Positions 53,478 through 62,020 of a DNA stretch of 64,000 bases are shown here, piece after piece (position 1 is the first letter of the stretch; every line of letters begins with the position of its first letter). The notes under the pieces are model-generated. The model made no database searches. It worked only from the letters and a program-made list of their open reading frames with translations, and had not been told where the DNA came from. Position numbers and translations under genes: made by a program. The DNA is from Pectobacterium carotovorum (GTDB taxonomy: Bacteria > Pseudomonadota > Gammaproteobacteria > Enterobacterales > Enterobacteriaceae): NCBI RefSeq assembly GCF_900129615.1, contig NZ_FQWI01000005.1:62001-126000 (forward strand), read 5' to 3'.

Positions 53478-54410
53478 TTATTCTATGTCTGATAGCCAGT
53501 TTTCGATGGTGACTCCGCTAGGACAGTAAAGGCTTTTTGCCTCCAAATCAGTTCTAATTTGCGCCATCTTTCCATCGATATGTTTTCTTGGATGTTCAGC
53601 GACATCCTCGCCATACATCACAGTGAGTAGATTTTTAATAAACTTGGCTTGAGCATTCTCAGTTTTCTTTGATTGTTTTGGTGTGTTTGTCACAGGAGTG
53701 GCATTGAGCACCTCAACTAACTTATCCAGGTTGGCTGTTCTGGCAACAAAATAGATATCATCTGGCACGGATGGTGCGGGTATATATCTCATGTGGGCAT
53801 CGGGATCCCACATGGTAATCGTGCTGAGATTTTGGAATATTTCGATAATGCTATTGAAAGCGGGATGATTGGCATCCCCGGCGGCTTCTGCGGCTCGGTA
53901 AAGCTCCTCGATCTCATCCTCAACGTCGATAAAATGCTGGAGTTGGTAAAGACCCGATGGGCCAGCAGAGATGGTTACACCTCGAATGATATCTTGCTTT
54001 CTTGATGGCTTGGGGAGTCCAAGGCTCTTACAGTATTGTTCTTCAGCAAATAAGCGTTCAATACCTAACAGTGGCGTGTCTTGAACCCCACTCAGGCTGG
54101 TTATCTCATTGCTTGTTGGGATAGCAAAGTCTATTTCACGATCTGGGGAGAAGGATTCACCGATATACACTCCCCAGTTTTCACGCACATACACTTCCAC
54201 ATTGGTCGCTGTTTCAGCCATTTTTACTCGTTTGATTTCAACCTTTTTGGCGATCTTGGGTGATTGTAGGTTTACTGATAAAATCAGATGCCCATCCAGA
54301 GCAAATCGTAAAATATCTGTTATGGCTACTTGCTCATTAATTTTTCTTTCGAGGTATTTCGCTGACTCGTCGAGACTGAGCCATTTCCGTAAATTGTTCA
54401 ACTTTGACAA
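53478..54410 (-). CDS. Hypothetical mobile-element protein
   Basis: 310 residues. The apparent start is a TTG at 54410; no better ATG precedes it. The N-terminus (LRKWLSLDESAKYLERKINE, then ITDILRFALDGHLILSVNL) looks like an excisionase- or MerR-like helix-turn-helix, a feature of many small-molecule-independent phage and island proteins. The C-terminal region (TENAQAKFIKNLLTVMYGEDVAEHPRK ... NWLSDIE) is typical of proteins of unknown function found in integrated elements. No partner gene is evident. Function unknown. Confidence 0.55.
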   Translation of the reverse strand: MSKLNNLRKWLSLDESAKYLERKINEQVAITDILRFALDGHLILSVNLQSPKIAKKVEIKRVKMAETATNVEVYVRENWGVYIGESFSPDREIDFAIPTSNEITSLSGVQDTPLLGIERLFAEEQYCKSLGLPKPSRKQDIIRGVTISAGPSGLYQLQHFIDVEDEIEELYRAAEAAGDANHPAFNSIIEIFQNLSTITMWDPDAHMRYIPAPSVPDDIYFVARTANLDKLVEVLNATPVTNTPKQSKKTENAQAKFIKNLLTVMYGEDVAEHPRKHIDGKMAQIRTDLEAKSLYCPSGVTIENWLSDIE

Positions 54411-54517
54411 AGGTGTTCCCCATTACCTTTCCCCTCTATTTTTTAACTGGCACCAACCGATGAGGTGTCGGCTTTTGGAACGACCCTAGATGCTAGTTTA
54501 GCCATTCTATCATGCAG

Positions 54518-54754
54518 TTACTGCTTGGCATTACTTGATGTGTGTTTCTCAAATAAACTATGACCGCATTTTCGCTGTTCTTCTGGGTGCTCATAGCATT
54601 GGTATACCATTGAGATATTTCCCAGTGTCGATTCGGATATTGAGCGTGGAGCGAATAGCATGCTTATCAAAATAGGCGGTTGAGTGTCAATCCATGTGAT
54701 ATTGGTATCGCGGAAGTCGTGACGGGGCCGCACCGATCTTGTCAGGCGGTACAC
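54518..54754 (-). pseudogene. Degraded C-terminal part of a phage integrase
   Basis: The minus strand reads RPRHDFRDTNITWIDTQPP and later STLGNISMVYQCYEHPEE. The first part fits the HDLRDTNITWLIDAG box (His-x-x-Arg) of P2-type tyrosine recombinases and the second the region around the catalytic Tyr, but the LGHSS box between them is disrupted and no N-terminal part is present. Likely a relic of a lost prophage. Confidence 0.4.
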
Positions 54755-54954
54755 ATTCAGTGCGCCGCTACAAAAAATCCTGCTGGATAAGAGAGGGAAA
54801 TGTATTCATGCCATTCAGCGCTTGCTAGTCGTTCGAATTTATACTGTGAACAGAATGGAAATCACCATGAAACCTACTGCGGCGTATAGCGCGGTTGTAT
54901 AACCCAATATAGGTAGAGTGCGCCCAAAAGTGTATTCCCGGTAAAGACGGCTAA

Positions 54955-55104
54955 ATAGGTATCCTCAGGATCCGCACAGAAGATGCGCAGTCGCTGGAAA
55001 AGCGCCTGTTTCAGCTTTACGCGGTGCTGAGCGTGAGTTCAACACGTTCGTACATTGTGCTGTCTACCTATCTTGAGCGCCCCGTACAGCCAAGTGATAA
55101 CTGA
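54955..55104 (+). pseudogene. C-terminal remnant of an Lrp/AsnC-family regulator
   Basis: After an in-frame stop, the frame reads IGILRIRTEDAQSLEKRLFQ and then STRSYIVLSTYLERPVQPSD, the end of the AsnC ligand domain (V-x-T-R-S-x-IVLST-x-ER). No start and no DNA-binding domain are found upstream. It is a gene fragment left by rearrangement. Confidence 0.45.
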
Positions 55105-55193
55105 TGCACTGACGGGTAAACTGAATGAGAGGCTTATATTCAGGCCATTGCTAAGATAGCAGGCAATAGCCTGAAGCGGTATCGGCGTGGCTA

Positions 55194-55261
55194 TCACTCC
55201 TCGTTTGGATTTAAACTTGATACTTGTTCACTCCTCGTTTGGATTTAAACTTGATACTTGT
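55194..55261. repeat. 34-bp tandem duplication at a gene end
   Basis: Two identical 34-bp copies (55194-55227 and 55228-55261), starting TCACTCCTCGTTTGGATTTA, plus the first bases of a third. On the minus strand each copy encodes the last codons EQVSSLNPNEE and a stop, so the duplication lies at and just beyond the end of the LprI-like gene and does not alter its product. Confidence 0.9.
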
Positions 55262-56031
55262 TCACTCATCGTTGCATTATGGCAGCGATAAGCATCAATT
55301 TTTTCTTTAATGGAAAGATTATTCGTCTCTAAGGATTCGGCATTACCGCATTTTTTATTTCTTTCTTTAACCCATGTTTCTTGAGAGGCGTGGAATTTAC
55401 TCTTTATGTCTTCAGGTGCGTCTTCCAATATTCCATACACGTCGGTGAAAAAGAAAAGATATTGTTCTTTTTCACTTTCAAGCGTTTTCTCTTGTGCGGT
55501 CGTTGTGATTTTTTCGGCATTTTCACTGAGCCAGGCTACGGCATAAATCGCTCTGGATAGGGCGTCATAGGTTTTTTTCTCTACTTTTATTTCCTTGCCA
55601 TTATCAAGAACACTGAGATCGTAGGCAAAGGACGGAATGACGATCTTGTTATCGTTGAGTCTATTATCTCTGCTTTCACCTGTTTTAGTGAAAATATTAT
55701 TGTCGATCTTATCTGTTTCATCTTTTTTGTACATCAGATCGTCTTCATTAAGAATAATATCGATGACTTCCTGACTCACGGGGATTTCAACCCGAAGGCT
55801 ACATGAGAATGCTTTCCCCCAGCGCGGCTGAGTGGATAATTTAGAATAAATCACGTTCACCGTATCAACAGATTGAGAAGGGGACTTATAGAACATTTCT
55901 TTTGCGCGTTCGGTAAACGTTTTTTTAACGGCTTCAAGCGCGTTGGGATCGCTGCATTGAAAATCATCCTTTGCATACGCTGACGTGGAGGTAAAGATAA
56001 TCCCAATCATGATATAGAGGAGTTGTTTCAT
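55228..56031 (-). CDS. Exported LprI-like domain protein
   Basis: 267 residues with signal peptide MKQLLYIMIGIIFTSTSAYA. The C-terminal part, WVKERNKKCGNAESL ... EKIDAYRCHNATMSEQ, follows the W-x3-R-x3-C and later C-x-N-x2-T-x-R-type pattern of the LprI/DUF1311 family, some members of which inhibit lysozyme. The gene overlaps the related upstream gene by 4 bp and shares its domain layout, so the two are probably tandem paralogues. Likely periplasmic. An inhibitor or immunity role is inferred from the family, not shown. Confidence 0.6.
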   Translation of the reverse strand: MKQLLYIMIGIIFTSTSAYAKDDFQCSDPNALEAVKKTFTERAKEMFYKSPSQSVDTVNVIYSKLSTQPRWGKAFSCSLRVEIPVSQEVIDIILNEDDLMYKKDETDKIDNNIFTKTGESRDNRLNDNKIVIPSFAYDLSVLDNGKEIKVEKKTYDALSRAIYAVAWLSENAEKITTTAQEKTLESEKEQYLFFFTDVYGILEDAPEDIKSKFHASQETWVKERNKKCGNAESLETNNLSIKEKIDAYRCHNATMSEQVSSLNPNEE

Positions 56032-56852
56032 TTCTTGTCCTTGTTTTCAGTCAATCCAAGTTGTACCAGCCTTTCCCTCGTCATCTGCTGTTGGCAGGTA
56101 TAAATTTTTGCCTGATCTTCCATTGAGCGATTTTTACTCGCGACAGTTTCTATCGCACCGCATTGCTTATTTTTATTTTTATTTTTTATCCACTGCCGTG
56201 CATCCTCTTTCATCTGTCCTTTAATATAATCGGGAAGGCTACTCCAGTAAGTATTTAACGCACTATCAGCCTCTCTGAATTCGACAATGGCTTTAATATA
56301 TTTAAAACGTGGTGATTGCTCTTCCAGTCTTGCCGCATTTTCTTGTAACCAGGCCAGGCCATAGAGTGTGCGCGAGACTGACTCATCGTGTGGATACATA
56401 ATATTGGTTTCTTGCTGATTATCAGCAATATGTACATTATAATAAACACGGTCTAATGTGATGTATTCATCGCCTTTTTTGTGAGGGGGGATATTGAGAA
56501 GGTAAATGCTTTTTGCTTTAGGATCTCCATTCTCCAGAATAGGATAGTATTTTAAAAAATTTAATACATCGGATGGGATTTTTATTTTGGCTTTACCAAA
56601 GCAGTTTAGGTTATTTTTTGTTTTAAGTTTTGTGATAATGATGTCATATTCAAATTCAATTTTTTTAATTGTTTTTAAAGATACACGGTCGCTGATGGGT
56701 TGTGCTTTATCTTGATCTTCTTTGATTAACGACTGAATGACGAGAGGACTACGACACACAAAATTATTTGCATTAACATAGTGTGATGAAAGTATTATCA
56801 ATAATAGAGATTTTATTAGGATTTTTATCATTTTCAATTCCATTGAAATCAT
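56028..56852 (-). CDS. Exported LprI-like protein, paralogue of next gene
   Basis: About 274 residues. The frame is open upstream to 57011, but that part overlaps the preceding gene; a start at 56852 (just after its stop), 56843 or 56831 gives a signal peptide (KILIKSLLLIILSSHYVNA). Mature domain with cysteines (NNFVCRSP ... LNCFGKAKIKIP) and a C-terminal WIKNKNKNKQCGAIE ... IYTCQQQMTRERL, the same pattern as the downstream gene. Also shared: a central YGLAWLQENAARLE versus YAVAWLSENAEKI. A tandem gene duplication is clear. Function unknown. Confidence 0.6.
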   Translation of the reverse strand: MISMELKMIKILIKSLLLIILSSHYVNANNFVCRSPLVIQSLIKEDQDKAQPISDRVSLKTIKKIEFEYDIIITKLKTKNNLNCFGKAKIKIPSDVLNFLKYYPILENGDPKAKSIYLLNIPPHKKGDEYITLDRVYYNVHIADNQQETNIMYPHDESVSRTLYGLAWLQENAARLEEQSPRFKYIKAIVEFREADSALNTYWSSLPDYIKGQMKEDARQWIKNKNKNKQCGAIETVASKNRSMEDQAKIYTCQQQMTRERLVQLGLTENKDKK

Positions 56853-56853
56853 G

Positions 56854-57480
56854 TTAGCAGGACATGCAGATTCGTTTGTCTGAAGATGAATAGGCGTTAG
56901 CGCTGACCATCTTATAGGTCTCATTTGTTTTTTTGAATTGGTAAATATAAGCTCCTTCGCCTGCTTCTTGTCTAAGTTCAGATTCCCTTTCGTTAAGTAT
57001 ATTGATGACAATGCCTTTGAGGCCAGGAGGAGAAACGATGTCCATCTGGATATTAATGATGCCTGATGACAGCGTATAGTAATTCATGACGAAGACCGAT
57101 CCTGCATCCGTGTAGGATTTTTCAAAATATTTTTCTGACGGCGGTAGATTTTTTATTTCTTGCAGAAATGAAATAAAAGCCGCTTTTCCATTTGAACCAT
57201 TGAAGATAAAGCTGGCGTCAGATTCCAGTTTTGGCATTATTTCATTGTTTTTATAACTTATTTTATCTTTTTTCGCGATGCTTACACCATAGCTAGCGGG
57301 AATAAAATAGGAATTAGTGAGTTCAATAAATTGGTTATAGTCTTTTTGTGATAGTTTACTTTTTTGCAACACATTGGTGAAATCTGTCACAAAAGTGGAG
57401 AAGTCTTGCGCATATGCTCCGTTGGCGAGGGGAAGGAAAAGAAAAGGCCAAACGACGCTTTTTATATAACTCCGTTTCAT
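56854..57480 (-). CDS. Exported protein, first gene of three-gene cluster
   Basis: 208 residues from the ATG at 57480 (an alternative lies at 57489). Signal peptide MKRSYIKSVVWPFLFLPLANGAYA. Mature protein has no recognised domain (FSTFVTDFTNVLQKSKLSQK; KRICMSC at the end with two Cys). Its stop is one base before the next possible start, so the three genes are one operon. Export of all three products points to the periplasm. An immunity cluster against a periplasm-acting toxin is one possibility; no toxin gene is nearby in the window. Confidence 0.55.
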   Translation of the reverse strand: MKRSYIKSVVWPFLFLPLANGAYAQDFSTFVTDFTNVLQKSKLSQKDYNQFIELTNSYFIPASYGVSIAKKDKISYKNNEIMPKLESDASFIFNGSNGKAAFISFLQEIKNLPPSEKYFEKSYTDAGSVFVMNYYTLSSGIINIQMDIVSPPGLKGIVINILNERESELRQEAGEGAYIYQFKKTNETYKMVSANAYSSSDKRICMSC

Positions 57481-57586
57481 AATAAACACGCATTCCTTAA
57501 AAATAGTGAATAAATCCTTTTGATATTATAAGGTTATTCATGGTTGTGCGTATATATTCTTTGTCATTCACATTGTTGTTGATGTT

Positions 57587-58039
57587 CTACAGACGATCTT
57601 GTCTGTTGCGTTTCATCTTTACTGCACCATCAGCACTATCAACGACCTTAAAACCTACGCGTTGGTAGAGCATTATTGCTCTATTGCCCTTCAAAACACT
57701 TAGCGTCACGGGGACGTTGGCTTCGTCTGCCTGCTGTAAAAATGTGTTTAATAGCCACGCCGCGATGCCTTGTCCTTGATAGGCTGGCAAAATCTGAATT
57801 TGTATAATGGTCCACTCGTTGGCACCTTTGTGTCGTTTGAATAACCCAATACGTTCAGATCCCATCAGCACAATATAAGCGTCGTTATAATGATATTTGA
57901 TTCGCTGCCAGTGCGCCGAATCATCAGCAATAACGCCGGCTCTGTGAAGATGTTCATCCATCGTTGAGCGACGAAGCTTAAACAGGAACGCTTCGTCTTG
58001 CGGTGTAGCCAAACGCAGCGTGATATTGCGCCATTCCAT
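57587..58039 (-). CDS. GNAT-family N-acetyltransferase
   Basis: 150 residues. Acetyl-CoA-dependent acetyltransferase of unknown substrate. GNAT marks: TLRLATPQDEAFLFKLRRST at the start, IIQIQILPAYQGQGIAAWLLNTFL with the Q-x-x-G-x-G/A loop, and LSVLKGNRAIMLYQRVGFKVV. Stands alone about 100 bp upstream of the exported cluster's start and divergent from the gene at 58144. Confidence 0.85.
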   Translation of the reverse strand: MEWRNITLRLATPQDEAFLFKLRRSTMDEHLHRAGVIADDSAHWQRIKYHYNDAYIVLMGSERIGLFKRHKGANEWTIIQIQILPAYQGQGIAAWLLNTFLQQADEANVPVTLSVLKGNRAIMLYQRVGFKVVDSADGAVKMKRNRQDRL

Positions 58040-58143
58040 ATAACCCTCTGTATCGTGAGATGAACGTCGTGTTCCACATTGACAAAATCAGGTAAGTACC
58101 ATCAAATGATTTTCAGGAATACATATAAATCAAGGGAATAAGT

Positions 58144-58449
58144 ATGAGGTATTTAGGTTTAACGCTGGTTTGTTGCGCGGTTCTTTTTTCGCCATTTTCC
58201 CTTGCCGTCGATGTGTCTAAAGTTTATGGCAGAATTCAAATTGTTGATTCGTTTCCAGACTATAGAGTGCAGATTGTCAGCGCACACGAACACCTAAGAG
58301 TACAAGAAGTTACTGCGTTCGCTAACCGAGCAGGGGAATGGGAAATTGTTGATAATTTTCCTGATTTTAAGATTCAGATTGTCGACGTTCACCCCGACTT
58401 CAAAGTTAGACTCGTCGAGCATTTTCCCGGCCCAGGCCGACGACGATAA
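58144..58449 (+). CDS. Small exported repeat protein
   Basis: 101 residues. Signal peptide MRYLGLTLVCCAVLFSPFSLA, then about 80 residues with repeats of the form hydrophobic-QIV-D-x-FPDF-K (IQIVDSFPDYRVQIV, WEIVDNFPDFKIQIV, VHPDFKVRLVEHFPG). The pattern suggests a small beta-prism or beta-solenoid repeat with alternating charged and aromatic residues. Start ATG has AAGGG upstream. I do not know the family by name; likely periplasmic or secreted. Confidence 0.6.
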   Translation: MRYLGLTLVCCAVLFSPFSLAVDVSKVYGRIQIVDSFPDYRVQIVSAHEHLRVQEVTAFANRAGEWEIVDNFPDFKIQIVDVHPDFKVRLVEHFPGPGRRR

Positions 58450-59302
58450 GTGCCTTTCTTATGCAGGCAACCCTCAAACGCCTGCATATTGCCCATCGCT
58501 TCACTTCCTGCCGCTGGCGCTCACACTACTATTTCCTGTTGGCTCGGTGCTGTACCAACAAAGACGCGCAGATGTTGGTACGACATCGTTGTTTGTAGCC
58601 AACGGTGTGCATGACTTAATTTTATGATTTTATAAGAAAAAATTGGATTTTCTAGGCGCTTCGAGAGGTGTGAATGGTGTCCCCAGCAGGAATCGATAAT
58701 ATAAACCACTATGCTGATTTTTAAGAATTAATTTTTATTGTTCATAAATACTTATACATTCATTTATACATAGGCGATCTTCTTACTTCATTTTGGCAAC
58801 CGGTTAATCTAATCATTTTGTTTACCTAACTTTACAAAATGAATTGCGGTCGATTCGAGTATACATTTTGTGAGCATAAGTTTACTGCTCATTAACACTC
58901 ACTTATATTCATCTATATTCAATAGTTCAAAATTCCAGCTTTATTTAGGCAGGTGTTTTTTAAGTGAAATCTGGGTGCATTTACGAATTAATATTTTTGT
59001 GCGAGGATTTATGCATCCGGTGAGATTGAGTTAAACCTTGTTGGAATCTAAGTAAAGCTCTCGATTACAAAAAATTACATTTTTATTTTTAGTAGGTCAA
59101 TTTTACTGAATATATATATATATAGCGATATATAGATAAATATGGGGTTTTGAGTGATTCGAATGATGATACTCGCCTGACGACTCCTATTTACAACAAA
59201 ATTCCGCCATGTAAATCTATATACATCTTACGAACTCCTTTTGAATCTGAATTCATCTCAGAGGGATCGTGCATCTCAAATAAATGTGTGGAAGGTATGG
59301 CT
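58450..59302. other. Island left border region without genes
   Basis: About 850 bp. At 58450-58625 there is no supported gene. At 58675-58696 lies the partial tRNA 3' end described separately. From 58700 the sequence becomes AT-rich and leads into the alpA promoter region, including an (AT)n run near 59110-59125. An in-frame extension of alpA begins at 59150 but lacks a ribosome binding site. Confidence 0.5.
58675..58696 (-). other. Attachment-site copy: 3' end of argW-type tRNA
   Basis: The minus strand reads TCGATTCCTGCTGGGGACACCA, identical except at one base to the 3' end of enterobacterial tRNA-Arg(CCU) (argW), a well-known integration site. No full tRNA is present here. The fragment is therefore the distal border of the P4-like element, whose intact tRNA and integrase should lie beyond the right end of the window. 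Confidence 0.65.
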
Positions 59303-59521
59303 ATGGATGCTTCATTGATTAAAAACAAAGAGATACGGTTAATTCGTCTGAAAGATGTAATGTCTAAAACGGGGCTTCCCCGTTCAACGATTTATCATCG
59401 AATGAAGGATGGTCGATTCCCGCTTAATGTATCGATCGGGGAAAGAACGGTGGCATGGGTGGAGCAAGAAATTATCGATTGGATTAATAGCAATCTGGTA
59501 AATAGGAAAAGCGCGGAGTAA
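59303..59521 (+). CDS. AlpA-family transcriptional regulator
   Basis: 72 residues from the ATG at 59303 (GGAAGG seven bases upstream). MerR-like winged helix: IRLIRLKDVMSKTGLPRSTIYHRMKDGRFPLNVSIGERTVAWVEQEIIDWINSN is the AlpA signature. AlpA-type activators are the late or excision switch of P4-like satellites. The frame extends upstream to 59150 without a good start. Followed 4 bp later by the next gene, so it leads the capsid operon. Confidence 0.88.
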   Translation: MDASLIKNKEIRLIRLKDVMSKTGLPRSTIYHRMKDGRFPLNVSIGERTVAWVEQEIIDWINSNLVNRKSAE

Positions 59522-59525
59522 GGAA

Positions 59526-60377
59526 ATGAAAAAAATAGAACGCTGTAAATATGATAAAGCCCTGAACATCATTTCAGTTTATCAGCCGGTTCCGTTTGAA
59601 CCAAAATACGGGGATGGTGGTTATGCGATCCGCGTCATTGAAATTTATCGCCTGTTTAAAATGGAGCGTTCATTAGCTGAGTTGGAAACGCTAACCGGCT
59701 ATAACATGCCTAGCTACATGTGTGACCCGGACGAAATCAACTTCCTGATTGAGAGAGGGACGGCGATCTGTGCGGCGGCACAGGAGGCCGTCAATGACGC
59801 ACACCAGGGCGTTATCCGCTACGGTGGTGAGACAGATAATCACCATGCGCTTGATACCCATCATGGCCTTGTCTCGATGAAAGAAGCATTGAGACAATTG
59901 CAAGTGCAGCGGCAACGGGCGGAGGACAATCACGAAAAGGCCAAATTAATCTATCAGGCGCGGCAGGGGTTATTAGGTTTATTACGCCCTGTTGTAGAAG
60001 CGATGCTGAAAAAGAACATCAAAGGCTTTATGAGCAAGGTTATGGAAAAATTGCCGATTGCCTCATTGCCTGCGTATGCCTATAGGATGGATTCCTATTC
60101 TAATAGCCTAAGCAGTCAGTCTCATATTTATGCCTGGTCAAAGATGGATGAATTACAAAAATCGGTAGAGGAGATATTAAAACTCTGTCGTCATCCTATA
60201 GATAAATATGAATTAAACCGTAATGGGATCGCAAAGGCTGAGTTATGCCGTTTATATTACGGCCATGAAGGTGAGTTATTTCGCCAACTCATGCCAGTGA
60301 ATGATTATGTGGAATTAATGATCGAGACGGTGAACGCCGAACAAGATAAAAATCGCATGATGCGAGACACACTGTAA
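59526..60377 (+). CDS. Satellite protein of unknown function upstream of capsid gene
   Basis: 283 residues, start 4 bp after alpA with AAGGAAATG. Helical, with a long coiled-coil region (MKEALRQLQVQRQRAEDNHEKAKLIYQAR, about 118-150). The place between AlpA and the capsid gene is where P4-like satellites keep capsid size-determination or scaffold genes, so it could be a Sid-like protein; sequence similarity to P4 Sid is not visible. Contrary to P4, the neighbouring genes encode a full capsid protein. Confidence 0.5.
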   Translation: MKKIERCKYDKALNIISVYQPVPFEPKYGDGGYAIRVIEIYRLFKMERSLAELETLTGYNMPSYMCDPDEINFLIERGTAICAAAQEAVNDAHQGVIRYGGETDNHHALDTHHGLVSMKEALRQLQVQRQRAEDNHEKAKLIYQARQGLLGLLRPVVEAMLKKNIKGFMSKVMEKLPIASLPAYAYRMDSYSNSLSSQSHIYAWSKMDELQKSVEEILKLCRHPIDKYELNRNGIAKAELCRLYYGHEGELFRQLMPVNDYVELMIETVNAEQDKNRMMRDTL

Positions 60378-60414
60378 TTTACCGTATTACCCTATTTATA
60401 TAAAAGGATATTTT

Positions 60415-61413
60415 ATGCATCACGTTAATGCTCCGGCATTGGCGGGGGAATTTCATCGCAATTTTACCCGCGGCGCGAATTATTTAAGCAATAACAAAAA
60501 GAGTTTTTCTGTATCCGATGAGGCAGAAAATAAATTACGCATTGCCTTACTGGAATCCGGTTGGATGATGCAGGGCATTACCATGATGGACATGGTGGAA
60601 GAAACCGGCCAGGCGATCACCATTGGGGATAGCAGCCTGCATACCGGGCGGGCGTTAGAAGGGCGATTTAACAAGCCGCTGGCCGTTGATGGTACGCCGT
60701 ATGTACTGGTTGAAACGGACTCCTGCGCGTCGCTGTCGTATGAGCAAATGTCACTGATTGCCAACGTGGGCGGCATTGATCACTTCACCCGGACGGTGGC
60801 GGCGTTCTTTGAACGCGCAATGGCGTTAGATATTTTGCGTATCGGGCTAAATGGCACGTTTCTTAGCCCCGAAACCAACCCCGCTAAATACCCCAAAGGG
60901 GAAGATATCAATCTTGGCTGGCATGCCGTCGCCAAACAATTTAATGGCGGCTCACAAGTGCTGGCTGATGCGATCACGCTGGGGAACGGCGGCGATTTCC
61001 CACATCTGGATGCATTGGCCAATTACCTGATTACCCAAAAGATACCAGAGGGATTACGCGAAGATCCGCGCCTGGTGGTGTTGGTCGGTGCAGAGCTGGC
61101 CGCTGCGGAACGGCTACGACTATTCAATATGGCAGACCGACCAACGGATCTCGCCGCCGCACAGATGGTCACCAGTTCGATTGCGGGGCGCTTTGCCTTT
61201 GTGCCACCGTTTATGCCGGGTAAACGGCTGGCCATTACCACACTGGAAAACTTGCACGTCTACACGCAAAAAAACAGCCGTTATTTTCGGGCGGAGTTCG
61301 TGGATGACCGTTCCGTGTATGAGCACAGCTACTGGCGTAATGAGGGCTATGCGCTGGGGAATGGCTATCTGTATGCCGCTGCCGATGAACAGGCCATTAC
61401 GTTGTTACCGTGA
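60415..61413 (+). CDS. P2-family (gpN-like) major capsid protein
   Basis: 332 residues. Major capsid protein of the P2 type: SVSDEAENKLRIALLESGWMM at the N-terminal arm, GRFNKPLAVDGTPYVLVETDS, DILRIGLNGTFLSPETNPAKYP, LVVLVGAELAAAERLRLFN and the end SYWRNEGYALGNGYLYAAAD. Length matches gpN (about 350) after N-terminal processing. P4 itself has no capsid gene and pirates that of P2, so a satellite-encoded capsid is unusual. Overlaps the scaffold gene. Confidence 0.85.
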   Translation: MHHVNAPALAGEFHRNFTRGANYLSNNKKSFSVSDEAENKLRIALLESGWMMQGITMMDMVEETGQAITIGDSSLHTGRALEGRFNKPLAVDGTPYVLVETDSCASLSYEQMSLIANVGGIDHFTRTVAAFFERAMALDILRIGLNGTFLSPETNPAKYPKGEDINLGWHAVAKQFNGGSQVLADAITLGNGGDFPHLDALANYLITQKIPEGLREDPRLVVLVGAELAAAERLRLFNMADRPTDLAAAQMVTSSIAGRFAFVPPFMPGKRLAITTLENLHVYTQKNSRYFRAEFVDDRSVYEHSYWRNEGYALGNGYLYAAADEQAITLLP

Positions 61414-61421
61414 GGGAGCAC

Positions 61422-61931
61422 ATGAACGATTCACAGTTAACCACCGGCTGGTTTTGCGTGGCTACCGAAGGCATCACCATTGACGGGCGCTATATCGATC
61501 CGGCCTGGCTAAAAGACATGGGCGCGACCTACAACCCATCACGTTATACCGCGCTGATTTGGGGAGAACACAAGCGCACCGGCGATAACCTGGGGGAAGT
61601 GCTGGCCGCGAAACATGAGGTTATCGATGGCGAGTCCCGGCTATTCGTGCGTATTCGTCCCACGGCACAACTGGTTAGCTACAACGAGAAAGGGCAAAAG
61701 CTGTTTTGCTCGATTGAGATTGAAGAGGATTTCCCCGAAGCCGGGCGGTTTTACCTTAGCGGGCTGGCAGTCACGGACAGTCCGGCCAGCGTGGGAACGG
61801 ATCGCCTGCGCTTTAGTGTAAATCGCGGGTATTTCTCACGCCGGGGGAAACGTGGCCGACTCAGTCAGCCGATCCCCTGTCAGTTTTCGCTGTCGCCGTC
61901 CGGCTGGTATGCCGCGATATCAGGCGGCTAA
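61422..61931 (+). CDS. GPO-family capsid scaffolding protein, short form
   Basis: 169 residues from the ATG at 61422 (GGGAG upstream; a GTG at 61410 overlapping the capsid stop is an alternative). Matches the N-terminal protease domain of P2 gpO: FCVATEGITIDGRYIDPAWLKDMGATYNP, LIWGEHKRTGDNLGEVLAAK, FCSIEIEEDFPEAGRFYLSGLAVTDSPASVGTD. In P2 gpO this part processes the capsid and is followed by a long scaffold helix, which is missing here. Order capsid-then-scaffold is reversed relative to P2 (O before N). Confidence 0.8.
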   Translation: MNDSQLTTGWFCVATEGITIDGRYIDPAWLKDMGATYNPSRYTALIWGEHKRTGDNLGEVLAAKHEVIDGESRLFVRIRPTAQLVSYNEKGQKLFCSIEIEEDFPEAGRFYLSGLAVTDSPASVGTDRLRFSVNRGYFSRRGKRGRLSQPIPCQFSLSPSGWYAAISGG

Positions 61932-61945
61932 ACGCAGGCAAAAAA

Positions 61946-61970
61946 TACCCGGTGCGGCAGGCACCGGGTA
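61946..61970 (-). terminator. Hairpin, terminator for leftward transcripts
   Basis: Perfect ten-base stem TACCCGGTGC/GCACCGGGTA with a five-base loop. The A-run lies on its left, so only the minus strand has a T-run after it. It separates the capsid operon from the immunity/primase module. Confidence 0.65.
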
Positions 61971-62020
61971 ACACTCCCTTGTCATCTAACGTCATGGCTC
62001 GTCACTGAGCAGGAAACACT

